Source: Agrobacterium tumefaciens (GTDB lineage: Bacteria; Pseudomonadota; Alphaproteobacteria; Rhizobiales; Rhizobiaceae). Taken from it: a stretch of DNA of 64,000 bases. Of this stretch, positions 34,795-45,676 are shown one piece after another. Location of the stretch: assembly GCA_017744915.1 (NCBI GenBank), contig JAGIAH010000004.1:124001-188000 (forward strand), given 5' to 3'. The position numbers were made by a program, and so were the translations under genes. Position 1 is the stretch's first letter, and each line of letters begins with the position of its first letter. The notes beneath the pieces were generated by a model. The model had not been told where the DNA came from and searched no databases. It saw only the letters and a list, made by a program, of their open reading frames with translations.

Positions 34795-35978
34795 AACGGT
34801 CTGCCTCGATAGACAACGGTGGCGGTGGCGATTGCGGCTATGCCTTCCCGGCGGCCGACGAAGCCGATCGTCTCATTGGTCGTCGCCTTCACCGAGCAGC
34901 GCTCCAGCGCAATGCCGAGCATGTCGGAGAGCGCCTCCCGCATGGCCTGACGGTGCGGGCCGATGCGCGGCGCTTCGGCAATCAGCGAGACATCGGCATT
35001 CATGATCGTGCCGCCATTGTCGCGCACCACCTTTGCGGCGTGTTCAAGGAAGATGCGCGAGGCCGCCCCCTTCCATTGCGGATCGGAAGGCGGGAAGTGG
35101 TCGCCGATATCGCCTGCGCCACAGGTGGCAAGCAGTGCATCCGTCAGCGCATGCAGCGCCACATCCGCATCCGAATGGCCTTTCAGTCTCTGGTCGTGTT
35201 CGATGAAGATGCCGCAGAGCGTTACGCCGTCGCCGGCCTCCAGCTGGTGCACGTCGTAACCATTGCCGGTGCGCACATCGGGCAATGCTTGGGAGAGCTT
35301 TTCATCGGCCATGGCGATATCCCGCTTGAGAGTGAGTTTCACATTGTCGGCCGAACCTTCGGTCAGCGTCACCGTCAGTCCCGCCCATTCGGCAATCGAT
35401 GCATCATCGGTGAAATCCGTCTTGCTAGAGCTGGCTGCGGCGCGATGCGCGACGAGAATATCGCTGTAATTAAAGCTCTGCGGTGTCTGCGCCGCATAAA
35501 GCCCCTGTCGGGAAACCGTTTCCACGACGCGATCGCCCGTACCGCGCTTCAGCGTATCGGTGACGGGCAGGGCAGGCAGAACGCCCCCCGCACCCGCCCG
35601 ATGCAGCGCCACGATACGCTCCAGCATGTCCGTGGCGACGAAAGGCCGCACGGCATCGTGGACCATCACATGGGTGAGGCCGTGCGAGGCGAGTGCCTCC
35701 AGCCCGGCCAGAACCGATTGCTGGCGTGTCGCGCCGCCCGTTACCGTGGTGATCCGCTCGCCAGCATCAAGCCGCGCAAGGATCGGCGACAGCAATGCCG
35801 CATCGTCGGCATGGCTGACGATCACGATCGGGCAGGCGTCGTTCCAGCCGAGAAACGTCGCCAATGTATGCTCGATCACGGCCCTGCCGCCGATCGGACG
35901 ATATTGCTTGGGCCCTTCCTCGGGTGAGCCTGCCCTTTCACCGCGTCCGGCGGCGACGACGACGATGCCGAATTTCAT
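34791..35978 (-). CDS. ispDF: Bifunctional IspD/IspF, MEP isoprenoid pathway
   Basis: A 395-residue fusion. Residues 1-230 are IspD (CTP:methylerythritol phosphate cytidylyltransferase), with [22 protein letters not shown] and [11 protein letters not shown]. Residues about 235-395 are IspF (cyclodiphosphate synthase), with [13 protein letters not shown], the zinc-binding [20 protein letters not shown] in part, [13 protein letters not shown] and [18 protein letters not shown]. The fusion is common in alphaproteobacteria. ATG at 35978 has AGGAAAG before it; the one at 35993 has no such site. Coupled to the cinA-like gene. Confidence 0.96.
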   Translation of the reverse strand: MKFGIVVVAAGRGERAGSPEEGPKQYRPIGGRAVIEHTLATFLGWNDACPIVIVSHADDAALLSPILARLDAGERITTVTGGATRQQSVLAGLEALASHGLTHVMVHDAVRPFVATDMLERIVALHRAGAGGVLPALPVTDTLKRGTGDRVVETVSRQGLYAAQTPQSFNYSDILVAHRAAASSSKTDFTDDASIAEWAGLTVTLTEGSADNVKLTLKRDIAMADEKLSQALPDVRTGNGYDVHQLEAGDGVTLCGIFIEHDQRLKGHSDADVALHALTDALLATCGAGDIGDHFPPSDPQWKGAASRIFLEHAAKVVRDNGGTIMNADVSLIAEAPRIGPHRQAMREALSDMLGIALERCSVKATTNETIGFVGRREGIAAIATATVVYRGRPL

Positions 35979-36254
35979 AGTACTTTCCTGCATTGGTCAT
36001 ATGCTTTGTGCGCAACCCTTAGCGGTTGACAGTCCTGCTCTAGCGTTTCAAAACCCGGATGGCCAGCCCGATAAGACGCGCATTCGCCCCTGCATGTCGC
36101 AGGATCGACCGTACTTGCGCCTTTGAACCTGCACAAATTGCCACCGACAGCAAAACAGGCAGGCAGTCGCCCAGCAAATAAAAGGTGCAACCCTCTAAAA
36201 GTGCTTGGCAACCGCGCAAACACTGTCTAAAAATAATGCAAATAACCCTTCTGC

Positions 36255-37271
36255 ATGAAAGATCATCAATTGCATCTTCCGGAGTTGTCAGAACCGTTCA
36301 GCATCGGCTCAGTCACGATCCGTAATCGTGCGGTGCTGGCGCCCATGTCGGGCGTGACGGATCTGCCGTTCCGGCAGCTTGCCTGGCGTTATGGCGCGGG
36401 TCTGGTCGTGACGGAAATGGTGGCAAGCCGCGAGTTGGTCGCCAATCGCGGAGAATCCTGGGCGCGGCTGAAAAATGCCGGCATGGTTCCGCACATGGTG
36501 CAGCTTGCCGGGCGCGAGGCGCATTTCATGGCGGAGGCCGCGAAGATTGCTGCCGATAACGGCGCTGGCATCATCGATATCAACATGGGTTGCCCGGCCA
36601 AGAAGGTGACCGGCGGTTATTCCGGCTCGGCTTTGATGCGCGATCCAGATCATGCCCTGTCGCTGATTGAGGCGACTGTCGGCGCTGTCGATGTGCCGGT
36701 AACGCTGAAGATGCGGCTCGGCTGGGACGAAAACACCATCAATGCACCGGAGATTGCTCGCCGTGCCGAGGCGGCAGGGGTTCAGCTCATCACCATTCAC
36801 GGTCGCACCCGCATGCAGTTTTATGAGGGGCGGGCAGACTGGGATGCCATCCGTGCTGTGCGCGAGGTGATTTCCGTGCCGCTGATCGCCAATGGCGATG
36901 TGGAAACGGCCGATGATGCGCGCGAAATCCTGCGCCGTTCCGGTGCGGATGCCGTCATGGTCGGCCGCGGCGCACAGGGGCAGCCCTGGCTGCCGGCGGT
37001 GCTCGCCGGACATGCAGCGCCGCAGCGCGAGGATATTCCCGCCATCGCCATCGAACATTACGAGATGATGCTGGAATTTTACGGAAGGGAAGCCGGTCTC
37101 CGGCATGCCCGCAAACATCTGGGCTGGTATCTCGACCGTTCCGCGTCCGACATTGCCACGCCCGAAAAGGCAAAAATCATGACATCGCGTGACACGGGGG
37201 AGGTGGCGGATCTGCTGCGCTCCGCCCTTAGCGACAATGCGGGCGAAGACGCCGCAAGGAAGGCCGCATGA
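36255..37271 (+). CDS. dusB: tRNA-dihydrouridine synthase B (NifR3-like)
   Basis: A 338-residue flavoenzyme that reduces uridine in tRNA. Motifs are [38 protein letters not shown] with the active cysteine, [16 protein letters not shown] and [12 protein letters not shown]. It opens the dusB-ntrB-ntrC operon, where it was long called nifR3, and its stop overlaps the ntrB start (ATGA). The 276-base gap to the divergent ispDF is AT-richer than its surroundings and should hold the promoters; no specific operator is evident. Confidence 0.95.
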   Translation: MKDHQLHLPELSEPFSIGSVTIRNRAVLAPMSGVTDLPFRQLAWRYGAGLVVTEMVASRELVANRGESWARLKNAGMVPHMVQLAGREAHFMAEAAKIAADNGAGIIDINMGCPAKKVTGGYSGSALMRDPDHALSLIEATVGAVDVPVTLKMRLGWDENTINAPEIARRAEAAGVQLITIHGRTRMQFYEGRADWDAIRAVREVISVPLIANGDVETADDAREILRRSGADAVMVGRGAQGQPWLPAVLAGHAAPQREDIPAIAIEHYEMMLEFYGREAGLRHARKHLGWYLDRSASDIATPEKAKIMTSRDTGEVADLLRSALSDNAGEDAARKAA

Positions 37272-38416
37272 GCGCTGACAAACACAGCCCGGCAGATGCG
37301 AACCCGCTCGCCATGGCGGTTCTGAACGCGGTGCAGAACCCGGTCATTCTGGTGGATGGCGAAGGTTTCATCGCATTCGCCAATTGGGAAGCCGAAGCCT
37401 TTTTCGGAGCGAGCGCCTCCCATCTTGCCCGCTATCGCGTGTCCACCTTCATTCCCTTCGGCAGCCCGCTTTTGGCGCTGATCGATCAGGTGCGGGAGCG
37501 TCGCGCGCCGGTCAACGAATATCGCGTCGATCTCAGTTCCCCGCGCCTCGGCCAGGACAAGCTGGTCGATCTCTACGTTGCGCCCGTCGTCAGCGAACCG
37601 GGATCGGTTGTCGTCGTCTTCCAGGAACGGTCGATGGCCGACAAGATCGACCGCCAGCTGACCCATCGCGCCGCCGCCCGCTCGGTCACCGGCCTAGCCT
37701 CGATGCTCGCGCATGAGATCAAGAACCCGCTTTCCGGTATTCGTGGCGCTGCCCAGCTTCTGGAGACCTCCGTTGCCGACGAAGACCGGGCGCTGACGCG
37801 GCTGATCTGTGACGAAACCGACCGCATCGTCTCGCTGGTTGACCGCATGGAAGTGTTTTCCGACGAGCGGCCGGTGGACCGCGTGCCGGTCAACATCCAT
37901 TCGGTGCTCGATCATGTGAAGGCCATCGCCAAGGCCGGTTTTGCCCGCAACATCAAGATTTCCGAGAATTACGACCCGTCGCTGCCGCCGGTCTATGCCA
38001 ATCGCGACCAGCTGGTGCAGGTCTTCCTCAATCTCGTGAAGAATGCGGCCGAGGCCGTGGGCAACCAGCCGGATGGCGAGATCATCCTCACCACGGCCTA
38101 CCGTCCCGGCATGCGGCTTTCGGTTGCCGGCAGCCGCGAGCGTATCTCGCTGCCGCTTGAATTCTGCGTGCATGATAATGGCCCGGGTGTTCCCTCCGAT
38201 CTGCTGCCGCATCTTTTCGATCCCTTCATCACCACCAAGACGAATGGTTCGGGCCTTGGCCTGGCGCTTGTCGCCAAGCTGATCGGTGCCCATGGCGGCA
38301 TTGTCGAATGCGACAGCCAGAACCACCGCACGACTTTCCGCGTATTGATGCCCGTCTCGCCGGAAGTGGCGCTCGACGACAGCTCTTTGCCGAACACGAC
38401 AGGAAATGACAGATGA
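37268..38416 (+). CDS. ntrB: Nitrogen regulation sensor histidine kinase NtrB (GlnL)
   Basis: A 382-residue cytoplasmic histidine kinase without membrane spans. A PAS domain occupies about residues 12-110, the dimerisation/phosphorylation box is [15 protein letters not shown] with H149, and the ATPase domain shows the N-box [22 protein letters not shown] and the G-box GSGLGLALV. It phosphorylates NtrC when nitrogen is limiting, under PII control. It overlaps both dusB and ntrC by four bases. Confidence 0.96.
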   Translation: MSADKHSPADANPLAMAVLNAVQNPVILVDGEGFIAFANWEAEAFFGASASHLARYRVSTFIPFGSPLLALIDQVRERRAPVNEYRVDLSSPRLGQDKLVDLYVAPVVSEPGSVVVVFQERSMADKIDRQLTHRAAARSVTGLASMLAHEIKNPLSGIRGAAQLLETSVADEDRALTRLICDETDRIVSLVDRMEVFSDERPVDRVPVNIHSVLDHVKAIAKAGFARNIKISENYDPSLPPVYANRDQLVQVFLNLVKNAAEAVGNQPDGEIILTTAYRPGMRLSVAGSRERISLPLEFCVHDNGPGVPSDLLPHLFDPFITTKTNGSGLGLALVAKLIGAHGGIVECDSQNHRTTFRVLMPVSPEVALDDSSLPNTTGNDR

Positions 38417-39864
38417 CAGCTACGATCCTCGTCGCCGATGATGATGCCGCAATCCGCACGGTGCTGAACCAGGCGCTCAGCCGCGCCGGCTATGACGTGC
38501 GCATCACCTCCAATGCCGCAACGCTCTGGCGCTGGGTTTCGGCAGGTGAGGGCGATCTCGTCGTGACCGATGTCGTGATGCCGGATGAAAATGCCTTCGA
38601 CCTTCTGCCGCGCATCAAGAAGGCCCGTCCGGACCTGCCGGTTCTCGTCATGAGCGCCCAGAACACTTTCATGACGGCCATCAAGGCCTCGGAAAAGGGT
38701 GCCTACGACTACCTGCCCAAGCCCTTCGACCTGACGGAACTGATCGCCATCATCGGCCGCGCGCTCTCGGAGCCAAAGCGCAAGCCGGCCAAGCTCGATG
38801 ACGACATGCAGGACGGTATGCCGCTCGTCGGCCGTTCGGCGGCTATGCAGGAAATCTACCGCGTTCTCGCCCGCCTGATGCAGACCGATCTCACGCTGAT
38901 GATCACGGGTGAATCCGGTACGGGCAAGGAGCTGGTGGCGCGGGCGCTGCATGATTACGGCAAGCGCCGCAACGGCCCCTTCGTCGCCATCAACATGGCA
39001 GCCATCCCGCGCGATCTCATCGAATCGGAACTGTTCGGCCATGAGAAGGGCGCCTTTACCGGTGCGCAGAACCGCTCCACTGGCAGGTTCGAACAGGCCG
39101 AGGGCGGCACGCTGTTCCTCGATGAAATCGGCGACATGCCGATGGATGCCCAGACGCGCCTGCTGCGCGTGTTGCAGCAGGGAGAATATACGACGGTGGG
39201 TGGGCGCACGCCGATCCGCACCGATGTCCGCATCGTCGCCGCCACCAACAAGGACCTGAAACAGTCGATCAATCAGGGTCTCTTCCGCGAGGACCTCTAT
39301 TACCGCCTCAACGTCGTACCGCTGCGCCTGCCGCCGCTGCGTGACCGTGCCGAGGATATTCCCGATCTCGTGCGCCATTTCATCCAGCAGGGCGAAAAGG
39401 AAGGTCTGGAGGGCAAGCGTTTCGAGAGCGAGGCGCTGGAAGTCATGAAGGCCTATGCTTGGCCGGGCAACGTGCGCGAGCTGGAAAACCTCATCCGCCG
39501 CCTGATGGCGCTTTATCCGCAGGAAGTCATCACCCGCGAGATCATCGAGCAGGAACTGCAGTCGGATGTCCCCGACAGCCCGCTGGACAAGATGGCGGTT
39601 CGCACCGGTTCGCTCACCATTTCGCAGGCGGTCGAAGAAAACATGCGGGATTATTTCGCCAGCTTCGGTGATGGCCTGCCGCCGCCCGGCCTTTATGACC
39701 GTGTGCTGCGCGAACTCGAATATCCGCTGATTCTCGCCGCTCTGACTGCGACGCGTGGTAACCAGATCAAGGCCGCCGATCTGCTCGGTCTCAACCGCAA
39801 TACCCTGCGCAAGAAAATCCGCGAGCTCGGCGTTTCCGTCTATCGCAGTTCCCGCCCCAGCTGA
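38413..39864 (+). CDS. ntrC: Nitrogen response regulator NtrC (sigma-54 activator)
   Basis: A 483-residue response regulator. The receiver domain has the phospho-acceptor D53 (VVTDVVMP). The AAA+ domain has Walker [12 protein letters not shown], the sigma-54 contact loop [14 protein letters not shown] intact, and Walker [14 protein letters not shown]. The C-terminal FIS-type helix-turn-helix ends near [20 protein letters not shown]. It activates nitrogen-assimilation promoters with RpoN. Confidence 0.97.
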   Translation: MTATILVADDDAAIRTVLNQALSRAGYDVRITSNAATLWRWVSAGEGDLVVTDVVMPDENAFDLLPRIKKARPDLPVLVMSAQNTFMTAIKASEKGAYDYLPKPFDLTELIAIIGRALSEPKRKPAKLDDDMQDGMPLVGRSAAMQEIYRVLARLMQTDLTLMITGESGTGKELVARALHDYGKRRNGPFVAINMAAIPRDLIESELFGHEKGAFTGAQNRSTGRFEQAEGGTLFLDEIGDMPMDAQTRLLRVLQQGEYTTVGGRTPIRTDVRIVAATNKDLKQSINQGLFREDLYYRLNVVPLRLPPLRDRAEDIPDLVRHFIQQGEKEGLEGKRFESEALEVMKAYAWPGNVRELENLIRRLMALYPQEVITREIIEQELQSDVPDSPLDKMAVRTGSLTISQAVEENMRDYFASFGDGLPPPGLYDRVLRELEYPLILAALTATRGNQIKAADLLGLNRNTLRKKIRELGVSVYRSSRPS

Positions 39865-40011
39865 GAATGTTGACAAGGTCGCATTTGTCGTTGCATTTTC
39901 GCCACATTGTGTTGCTTGGAAAACACTAGGAAGGAGAGATTCGCCGATTGGGGCGAGTCTTGCCTGACTTCAAGATTGTGGTGCTGGCTGGCCAGCGATT
40001 GGGAGTAGCGC

Positions 40012-42273
40012 ATGCGGAAATCCGCCGCCGAACACGACGTTGCCGACGAGGCAGCGGGAATGGTGGTTGCCGATCGCAGGATGTCTTTCGCCCTGCCGGG
40101 GCTGGTGCTCGCCGGCGTTGCCCTTGTCTGTGCTATCGTCACCCTCTTCGTGCTTATGGGCGTGACGCCGATTGCGCCGACAACCAATGTCGTTATCGCC
40201 TCGGTGGTGATCAATTCGATCTTCGTGATTGGCCTGATCGTTCTCATTGGCCGCGAAATCAACCGGCTGCTGAAAGCGCGAAAAAAGGGCAGGGCGGCGG
40301 CGCGTCTGCATGTTCGCATCGTCGTGCTTTTCTCCATCGTGGCGATCACGCCGGCGGTTCTCGTGGCGATCTTCGCCAGCCTGACGCTGAATGTCGGTCT
40401 CGACCGCTGGTTTTCGATCCGCACCCAATCGATTGTCGAATCATCGGGCAATATCGCCCAGGCCTATATGATGGAAAATGCCGGCTATCTGCAGGGCCAG
40501 ACCCTGTCGATGGCCACCGACCTCGACCGCAACCGCGCGCTTTTTTATCTCGACCGTACCGGCTTCGTCGAGCTGATGACCCGTCAGGCCAAAGGCCGTG
40601 GCCTGCTTGGCGCGTTTCTGGTGCAGGAGGACGGCGACGCCGTCGCCCAGGCCGACCTCAAGACGGAAAAACCGCTGCCCGCCATCCCGCATGACGCGCT
40701 GGAAAAGGCCGCGGCCGGCCAGCCGACCTTGATCCCGCCCGGTATCACCAACCTTGTCGGCGCCATCATCAAGCTCGAAGGCATCAGCGGCACCTTCCTT
40801 TACACCGTGCGCGCCGTCGACCCGAAGGTGATGGGCGCGATGCGGCTGATGGAGGAGAACCGCGCGGAATACAAGAATATGGAGGCGGGCCGCGCGCCGC
40901 TGCAGATCGCCTTTGCCATCCTTTATCTCGGTTTTGCGCTGATCGTGCTTCTGGTCGCCATCTGGACGGCAATCGCGGTCGCTGACCGGATCGTGCGCCC
41001 GATCCGTCTTCTCATCGGTGCCGCAGACAGCGTCGCCACCGGTAACATGCATGTGCTGGTTCCCGTTCGCGCCGTGGATGGCGACGTCGGGCGCCTGTCA
41101 CGCACCTTCAACAAGATGGTCTCGGAGCTGCGCAGTCAGCAGGAGCAGATCATCGAGGCCAAGGATGACATTGACGACCGTCGCCGCTTCATCGAAGCCG
41201 TGCTCTCAGGTGTCACCGCCGCCGTCATCGGCGTTGACGAGAACCGCAAGATCACCATCGTCAATCCGTCGGGCGAGGAATTCCTGGCGCTGAGTTCCGA
41301 GCAGCTGATCGGCGCGGAGCTGTCCGAGATCGCGCCTGAGATCGACCAGGTGGTGACCGAGGCCAACACCTGGTCCCGCGGCAATTTCCGCAAGCAGATC
41401 AACATTATGCGGCGCGGCAAAGAGCGGACGCTGAATGTGCAGGTGACCCGTGAGGATGCCCGCGATAGCCGCGATTCTTATGTCATCACCCTCGACGACA
41501 TTACCGATCTCGTCATCGCCCAACGCTCCACCGCATGGTCGGATGTCGCGCGCCGCATCGCGCATGAAATCAAGAACCCGCTGACACCGATCCAGCTTTC
41601 CGCCGAGCGCATCAAGCGCCGTTTCGGCAAGCAGATCGATGAGAGCGACCGCGCCGTCTTCGACCAGTGTACGGACACCATCGTCCGTCAGGTTGGCGAT
41701 ATCGGCCGGATGGTGGACGAATTCTCCGCCTTTGCGCGCATGCCGAAGCCGACGAAGGAAAAGTCGGACCTGCGGTCGATCCTGAAGGATGCGGCCTTCC
41801 TCCGGGAAATCAGTGCCGCCGACACGAAGTTCGCGACGGAACTGGGCGATATCCCGCTGGAGGGTATGTTCGATGCCCGCATGCTGGGTCAGGCCTTCGG
41901 CAATCTCATCAAGAATGCGACGGAAGCGATTGAGGCGGTGGAAGGCGAAAAGCGGCCGGGTAAAATCCTGGTGCGCGCATCCTTCGACGAGGCCAATTCG
42001 CGTTTCGTGGCTGACATCATCGACAATGGCCGAGGCCTTCCCGTGGAGAACCGTCACCGCATTCTCGAACCCTATATGACGATGCGGGACAAGGGCACGG
42101 GCCTTGGTCTGGCCATCGTCAAGAAGATCATTGAGGAACATGGCGGGTATCTGGAACTCCACGATGCCCCTGCCGAATTCGACCATGGCCATGGCGCCAT
42201 GATCCGAGTGCTGCTGCCCTATATCGAGGCGGTCGGCGGCGAAAATAACAAGGAAGCAGCATATGGCGTCTGA
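40012..42273 (+). CDS. ntrY: Sensor histidine kinase NtrY
   Basis: A 753-residue membrane histidine kinase, the sensor of NtrYX. It has N-terminal spans near residues 25-50, 60-85 and 105-130, a large extracytoplasmic loop, a further span near 305-325, a HAMP linker (VRPIRLLIGAADSVATG), a PAS domain (VLSGVTAAVIGVDENRKI), the H-box [20 protein letters not shown] and an ATPase domain with FGNLIKNATEAIEA and GTGLGLAIV. It lies 147 bases after ntrC and overlaps ntrX by 11 bases. It senses nitrogen or redox state in relatives. Confidence 0.96.
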   Translation: MRKSAAEHDVADEAAGMVVADRRMSFALPGLVLAGVALVCAIVTLFVLMGVTPIAPTTNVVIASVVINSIFVIGLIVLIGREINRLLKARKKGRAAARLHVRIVVLFSIVAITPAVLVAIFASLTLNVGLDRWFSIRTQSIVESSGNIAQAYMMENAGYLQGQTLSMATDLDRNRALFYLDRTGFVELMTRQAKGRGLLGAFLVQEDGDAVAQADLKTEKPLPAIPHDALEKAAAGQPTLIPPGITNLVGAIIKLEGISGTFLYTVRAVDPKVMGAMRLMEENRAEYKNMEAGRAPLQIAFAILYLGFALIVLLVAIWTAIAVADRIVRPIRLLIGAADSVATGNMHVLVPVRAVDGDVGRLSRTFNKMVSELRSQQEQIIEAKDDIDDRRRFIEAVLSGVTAAVIGVDENRKITIVNPSGEEFLALSSEQLIGAELSEIAPEIDQVVTEANTWSRGNFRKQINIMRRGKERTLNVQVTREDARDSRDSYVITLDDITDLVIAQRSTAWSDVARRIAHEIKNPLTPIQLSAERIKRRFGKQIDESDRAVFDQCTDTIVRQVGDIGRMVDEFSAFARMPKPTKEKSDLRSILKDAAFLREISAADTKFATELGDIPLEGMFDARMLGQAFGNLIKNATEAIEAVEGEKRPGKILVRASFDEANSRFVADIIDNGRGLPVENRHRILEPYMTMRDKGTGLGLAIVKKIIEEHGGYLELHDAPAEFDHGHGAMIRVLLPYIEAVGGENNKEAAYGV

Positions 42274-43627
42274 TATTCTGGTCGTGGATGACGAGGCGGA
42301 CATTCGCGAAATCGTAGCGGGTATTCTTTCCGATGAGGGCCACGAGACCCGCATGGCCTTCGACAGCGACAGTGCGCTAGCCGCCATCTCGGAACGCGTG
42401 CCGCGCCTGATCTTTCTGGACATCTGGATGCAGGGCTCGAAGCTCGACGGTCTGGCGTTGCTGGATGAGATCAAGAGCCGCCATCCCGAAATTCCTGTCG
42501 TCATGATTTCCGGTCACGGCAATATCGAAACCGCCGTCAATGCCATCAAGCGTGGCGCGTTCGATTTCATCGAAAAGCCGTTCAAGGCCGACCGGCTGAT
42601 ACTGATTGCCGAGCGGGCGCTGGAAAACTCCAAGCTGAAGCGCGAGGTTCAGGAACTCAAGAAGCGCACCGGTGACGCGGTTGAACTCGTCGGCGCCTCG
42701 CTTGCGGTTTCGCAGCTGCGCCAGACCATCGACAGGGTTGCCCCCACCAACAGCCGCATCATGATCCTCGGCCCCTCCGGTTCCGGTAAGGAGCTGGTGG
42801 CGCGCATGGTGCACAAGAAGTCCTCGCGCGCCAGCGGTCCCTTCGTGGCGCTGAACGCCGCGACAATCACGCCGGATCGCATGGAAATCGCGCTGTTCGG
42901 CACGGAAGGCTTGCCCGGGCAGCCCCGCAAGGTGGGCGCTCTGGAAGAAGCCCATCGTGGCGTTCTTTACCTCGATGAAGTGGGCGAGATGCCGCGCGAA
43001 ACGCAGAACAAGATCCTGCGCGTGCTGGTCGACCAGCAGTTCGAGCGTGTCGGTGGCGGCAAGCGGGTGAAGGTGGATGTACGCATCATTTCCTCCACCG
43101 CCCATCACCTCGAAAGCCTGATCGCCGAAGGGCAGTTCCGCGAGGACCTCTACCACCGTCTCGCCGTCGTGCCGGTCAAGGTGCCGGCGCTCTCGGAACG
43201 GCGCGAGGATATTCCGTTCCTTGTCGACATGTTCATGCGCCAGATTTCAGAACAGGCCGGCATTCGTCCGCGCAAGATCGGCGATGACGCCATGGCCGTT
43301 CTCCAGACGCATGACTGGCCGGGCAATATCCGCCAGCTGCGCAATAATATCGAGCGGCTGATGATTCTCGCCCGTCCCGAAGGCGGCGAAGCGCCGATCT
43401 CGGCCGACATGCTGCCTTCGGATATCGGCGACATGCTGCCGAAGATTTCGGCGCAGGGCGACCAGCACATCATGACACTGCCGCTGCGCGAAGCCCGTGA
43501 AATGTTCGAGCGCGATTATCTGATGGCCCAGATCAACCGCTTCGGCGGCAATATTTCGCGCACGGCGGAATTTGTCGGCATGGAACGGTCGGCACTGCAT
43601 CGCAAACTGAAATCTCTCGGAGTATAA
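42263..43627 (+). CDS. ntrX: Response regulator NtrX
   Basis: A 454-residue NtrC-family regulator with receiver D53 (FLDIWMQ), Walker A GPSGSGKELVA, Walker B GVLYLDEVGEMP and a C-terminal FIS-type helix-turn-helix (FGGNISRTAEFVGMERSALH). The region that holds GAFTGA in NtrC instead reads ALFGTEGLPGQPRKVG, so the sigma-54 contact loop is lost. It probably regulates by repression or with sigma-70. It is 49 bases upstream of trkA. Confidence 0.96.
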   Translation: MASDILVVDDEADIREIVAGILSDEGHETRMAFDSDSALAAISERVPRLIFLDIWMQGSKLDGLALLDEIKSRHPEIPVVMISGHGNIETAVNAIKRGAFDFIEKPFKADRLILIAERALENSKLKREVQELKKRTGDAVELVGASLAVSQLRQTIDRVAPTNSRIMILGPSGSGKELVARMVHKKSSRASGPFVALNAATITPDRMEIALFGTEGLPGQPRKVGALEEAHRGVLYLDEVGEMPRETQNKILRVLVDQQFERVGGGKRVKVDVRIISSTAHHLESLIAEGQFREDLYHRLAVVPVKVPALSERREDIPFLVDMFMRQISEQAGIRPRKIGDDAMAVLQTHDWPGNIRQLRNNIERLMILARPEGGEAPISADMLPSDIGDMLPKISAQGDQHIMTLPLREAREMFERDYLMAQINRFGGNISRTAEFVGMERSALHRKLKSLGV

Positions 43628-43676
43628 GGGAGGAAGGCCCAATCGTCGTAACCGATTATTCCTTCAGAGAGACAGC

Positions 43677-45053
43677 ATGAAAGTCATCATTTGCGGCGCA
43701 GGGCAGGTGGGTTACGGCATCGCCGAACAATTGTCGCGGGAGGATAATGAGGTATCGGTGATCGATACGGCTGCGCCGCTGATCACCGCCATTACCGAGA
43801 CGCTGGATGTACGCGGTTATGTCGGCCACGGCGCGCATCCCGACATGCTGGCCAAGGCCGGTGCGGATCAGGCCGACATGATCATCGCCGTAACCTTGCA
43901 TGACGAGATCAATATTGTCGCCTGCGAAGTGGCGCATGCGCTCTTCAGCGTGCCGACCAAGATTGCCCGCATCCGTGACCAGAGCTATCTGAAACCGGAA
44001 TATGCCGATCTCTTCAGCCGCGAGAACATGTCTATCGATGTGACGATTTCCCCGGAAGTCGAAGTCGGCAAGATGGTACTGCGGCGTATCGCCTTTCCGG
44101 GCGCTACCGACGTGGTACGCTTTGCTGAAGATACGATCTATATGCTGGCCATCGAGTGCATGGAAGATTGTCCTGTCATCAACACGCCGCTGCAGCAGCT
44201 CTCCAGCCTGTTTCCGGACCTCATCGCCACCGTGGTCGGTATCTATCGCGATGGCATTCTCAAGGTGGCGCATTCCTCAGAGCAGTTGCGCGTGGGTGAC
44301 CTTGCCTATGTCATCTGCCAGCGCCAGCACGCCCGCCGCACATTGAGCCTCTTTGGCCACGAGGAGCAGGAGGCGCAGCGCATCGTGATTGCGGGCGCCG
44401 GCAATATCGGCCATTTCGTCGCCCGCAAGATCGAGGAGATGCAGCCGAAAACGCGGGTGAAGATTATCGAGGCGGATCGCGACCGGGCGGTTGCCGCTTC
44501 CGAACAGCTCAGCCACACCATCGTCATGCATGGCTCGGCCCTCGATCAGAAAATTCTGATGCAGGCGGATATCCAGGATGCCGATCTGATCGTCACGCTC
44601 ACCAATAACGACCAGACCAATATTCTGGCCGCCGTGATCGCCAAGCAGCTCGGCTGCAAATCGAATCTGGCGCTTTTGAACAGTACGTCATTCCATGATG
44701 TTGCCCGCTCGCTCGGGCTCGATGCCTATATCAACCCCCGGGCTGTGACGATCTCCCGCGTTCTCCAGCATGTGCGCAAAGGCCGCATCCGTTCGGTCTA
44801 TGCCGTGCAGCGCGGCTCTGCAGAGGTGATCGAGGCGGAAGCGCTGGAGACTTCGCCGCTGGTCGGCCAGTCCTTCCGCGATATCGATATGCCGGATGGC
44901 GTGCGCATTGGCGCGATCTACCGCGACGGTGTGGTGATCCGCCCGGATGGCAGTACGAAAATCAAGGCGAAGGACCGTGTCGTGCTGTTTGCATCCGCCG
45001 ATGCGGTGCGCGACGTGGAACAACTTTTCCGTGTTTCGATACAATATTTTTGA
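43677..45053 (+). CDS. trkA: Trk potassium uptake regulator TrkA
   Basis: A 458-residue cytoplasmic protein with two RCK modules. The first nucleotide-binding loop is ICGAGQVGYGIAEQL at the N-terminus; the second is VIAGAGNIGHFVARKI near residue 240. Each is followed by an RCK_C segment. It gates the TrkH potassium channel in response to NAD(H)/ATP; no trkH gene is in the window. Its place between ntrX and hfq is conserved in rhizobia. Confidence 0.95.
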   Translation: MKVIICGAGQVGYGIAEQLSREDNEVSVIDTAAPLITAITETLDVRGYVGHGAHPDMLAKAGADQADMIIAVTLHDEINIVACEVAHALFSVPTKIARIRDQSYLKPEYADLFSRENMSIDVTISPEVEVGKMVLRRIAFPGATDVVRFAEDTIYMLAIECMEDCPVINTPLQQLSSLFPDLIATVVGIYRDGILKVAHSSEQLRVGDLAYVICQRQHARRTLSLFGHEEQEAQRIVIAGAGNIGHFVARKIEEMQPKTRVKIIEADRDRAVAASEQLSHTIVMHGSALDQKILMQADIQDADLIVTLTNNDQTNILAAVIAKQLGCKSNLALLNSTSFHDVARSLGLDAYINPRAVTISRVLQHVRKGRIRSVYAVQRGSAEVIEAEALETSPLVGQSFRDIDMPDGVRIGAIYRDGVVIRPDGSTKIKAKDRVVLFASADAVRDVEQLFRVSIQYF

Positions 45054-45237
45054 CTGTCCCGAATTGAAAATGTGGGTCAATACTCGTAGTCGTCACACTG
45101 TTTTCGCCGTTGCGGAACGGAACATGATTTGATACCAGAGTTTGAGGTCGGCCAAGCGGGGGACAAGACTCGGCCGGCTTATTATTGATTGATTATTTTC
45201 CGGTATCCCTGCCGGCAAAAAAGAAAGAAGCGGCGCC

Positions 45238-45480
45238 ATGGCGGAACGTTCTCAAAACCTTCAGGATCTCTTCCTCAATACCGTTCGTAAGCAAAAGATT
45301 TCGCTCACGATTTTCCTGATCAACGGCGTCAAGCTGACGGGCGTTGTCACCTCCTTCGACAATTTCTGCGTGCTTCTGCGCCGCGATGGTCATTCGCAGC
45401 TGGTCTACAAGCATGCTATCTCCACCATCATGCCCGGCCAGCCGATGCAGATGTTCGAGAGCGAAGAAGGCGCGGCCTGA
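45238..45480 (+). CDS. hfq: RNA chaperone Hfq
   Basis: An 80-residue Sm-fold protein, full length for alphaproteobacterial Hfq. The Sm1 motif covers [19 protein letters not shown] and the Sm2 motif includes [13 protein letters not shown] with the conserved YKHA. The C-terminal tail is very short and acidic (ESEEGAA). It helps small RNAs pair with mRNAs. It lies 184 bases after trkA; that gap has two GC-rich hairpins and is the likely promoter region. Confidence 0.98.
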   Translation: MAERSQNLQDLFLNTVRKQKISLTIFLINGVKLTGVVTSFDNFCVLLRRDGHSQLVYKHAISTIMPGQPMQMFESEEGAA

Positions 45481-45488
45481 TCAGGCTC

Positions 45489-45546
45489 CCTGACGGATAT
45501 TCAAAATAGACTGATCCGGATCGGGAACATTTCCGATCCCGTCAGG
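45489..45546 (+). promoter_or_regulatory. Structured RNA region between hfq and hflX
   Basis: CCTGACGG (45489-45496) pairs perfectly with CCGTCAGG (45539-45546), enclosing a seven-base-pair hairpin, 45518-45524 with 45533-45539. The two share one base so they may be alternatives. No T tract follows, so it is more likely a regulatory or processing site than a terminator. Confidence 0.4.
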
Positions 45547-45676
45547 TTAATCTCCATGGCTCTCCGTCGGGAGGCGGTCGGCCGTAACATTCTTTCTGGA
45601 TAAGGCCGAGCCCATTTCAACACGCGACACCTCGAACGAATCGATCATTCCGGAGCAGGAAAAGCGCCGCGACGAC

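Noticed and set aside
36200-36230. Sigma-54-like GG/GC pair upstream of dusB
   Set aside because: The GG and GC are seven bases apart rather than ten, so it does not fit the -24/-12 rule.
38098-39876. 592-codon open frame on the minus strand
   Set aside because: Antisense to ntrB and ntrC; the translation is His/Arg-rich with no family features.
39870-39898. TTGACA upstream of ntrY as a promoter
   Set aside because: No acceptable -10 box occurs at 16-18 bases from it.
45556-45603. 15-codon ORF after hfq as a gene
   Set aside because: Too short to claim as a gene without conservation data; mentioned only as a possible leader for hflX.
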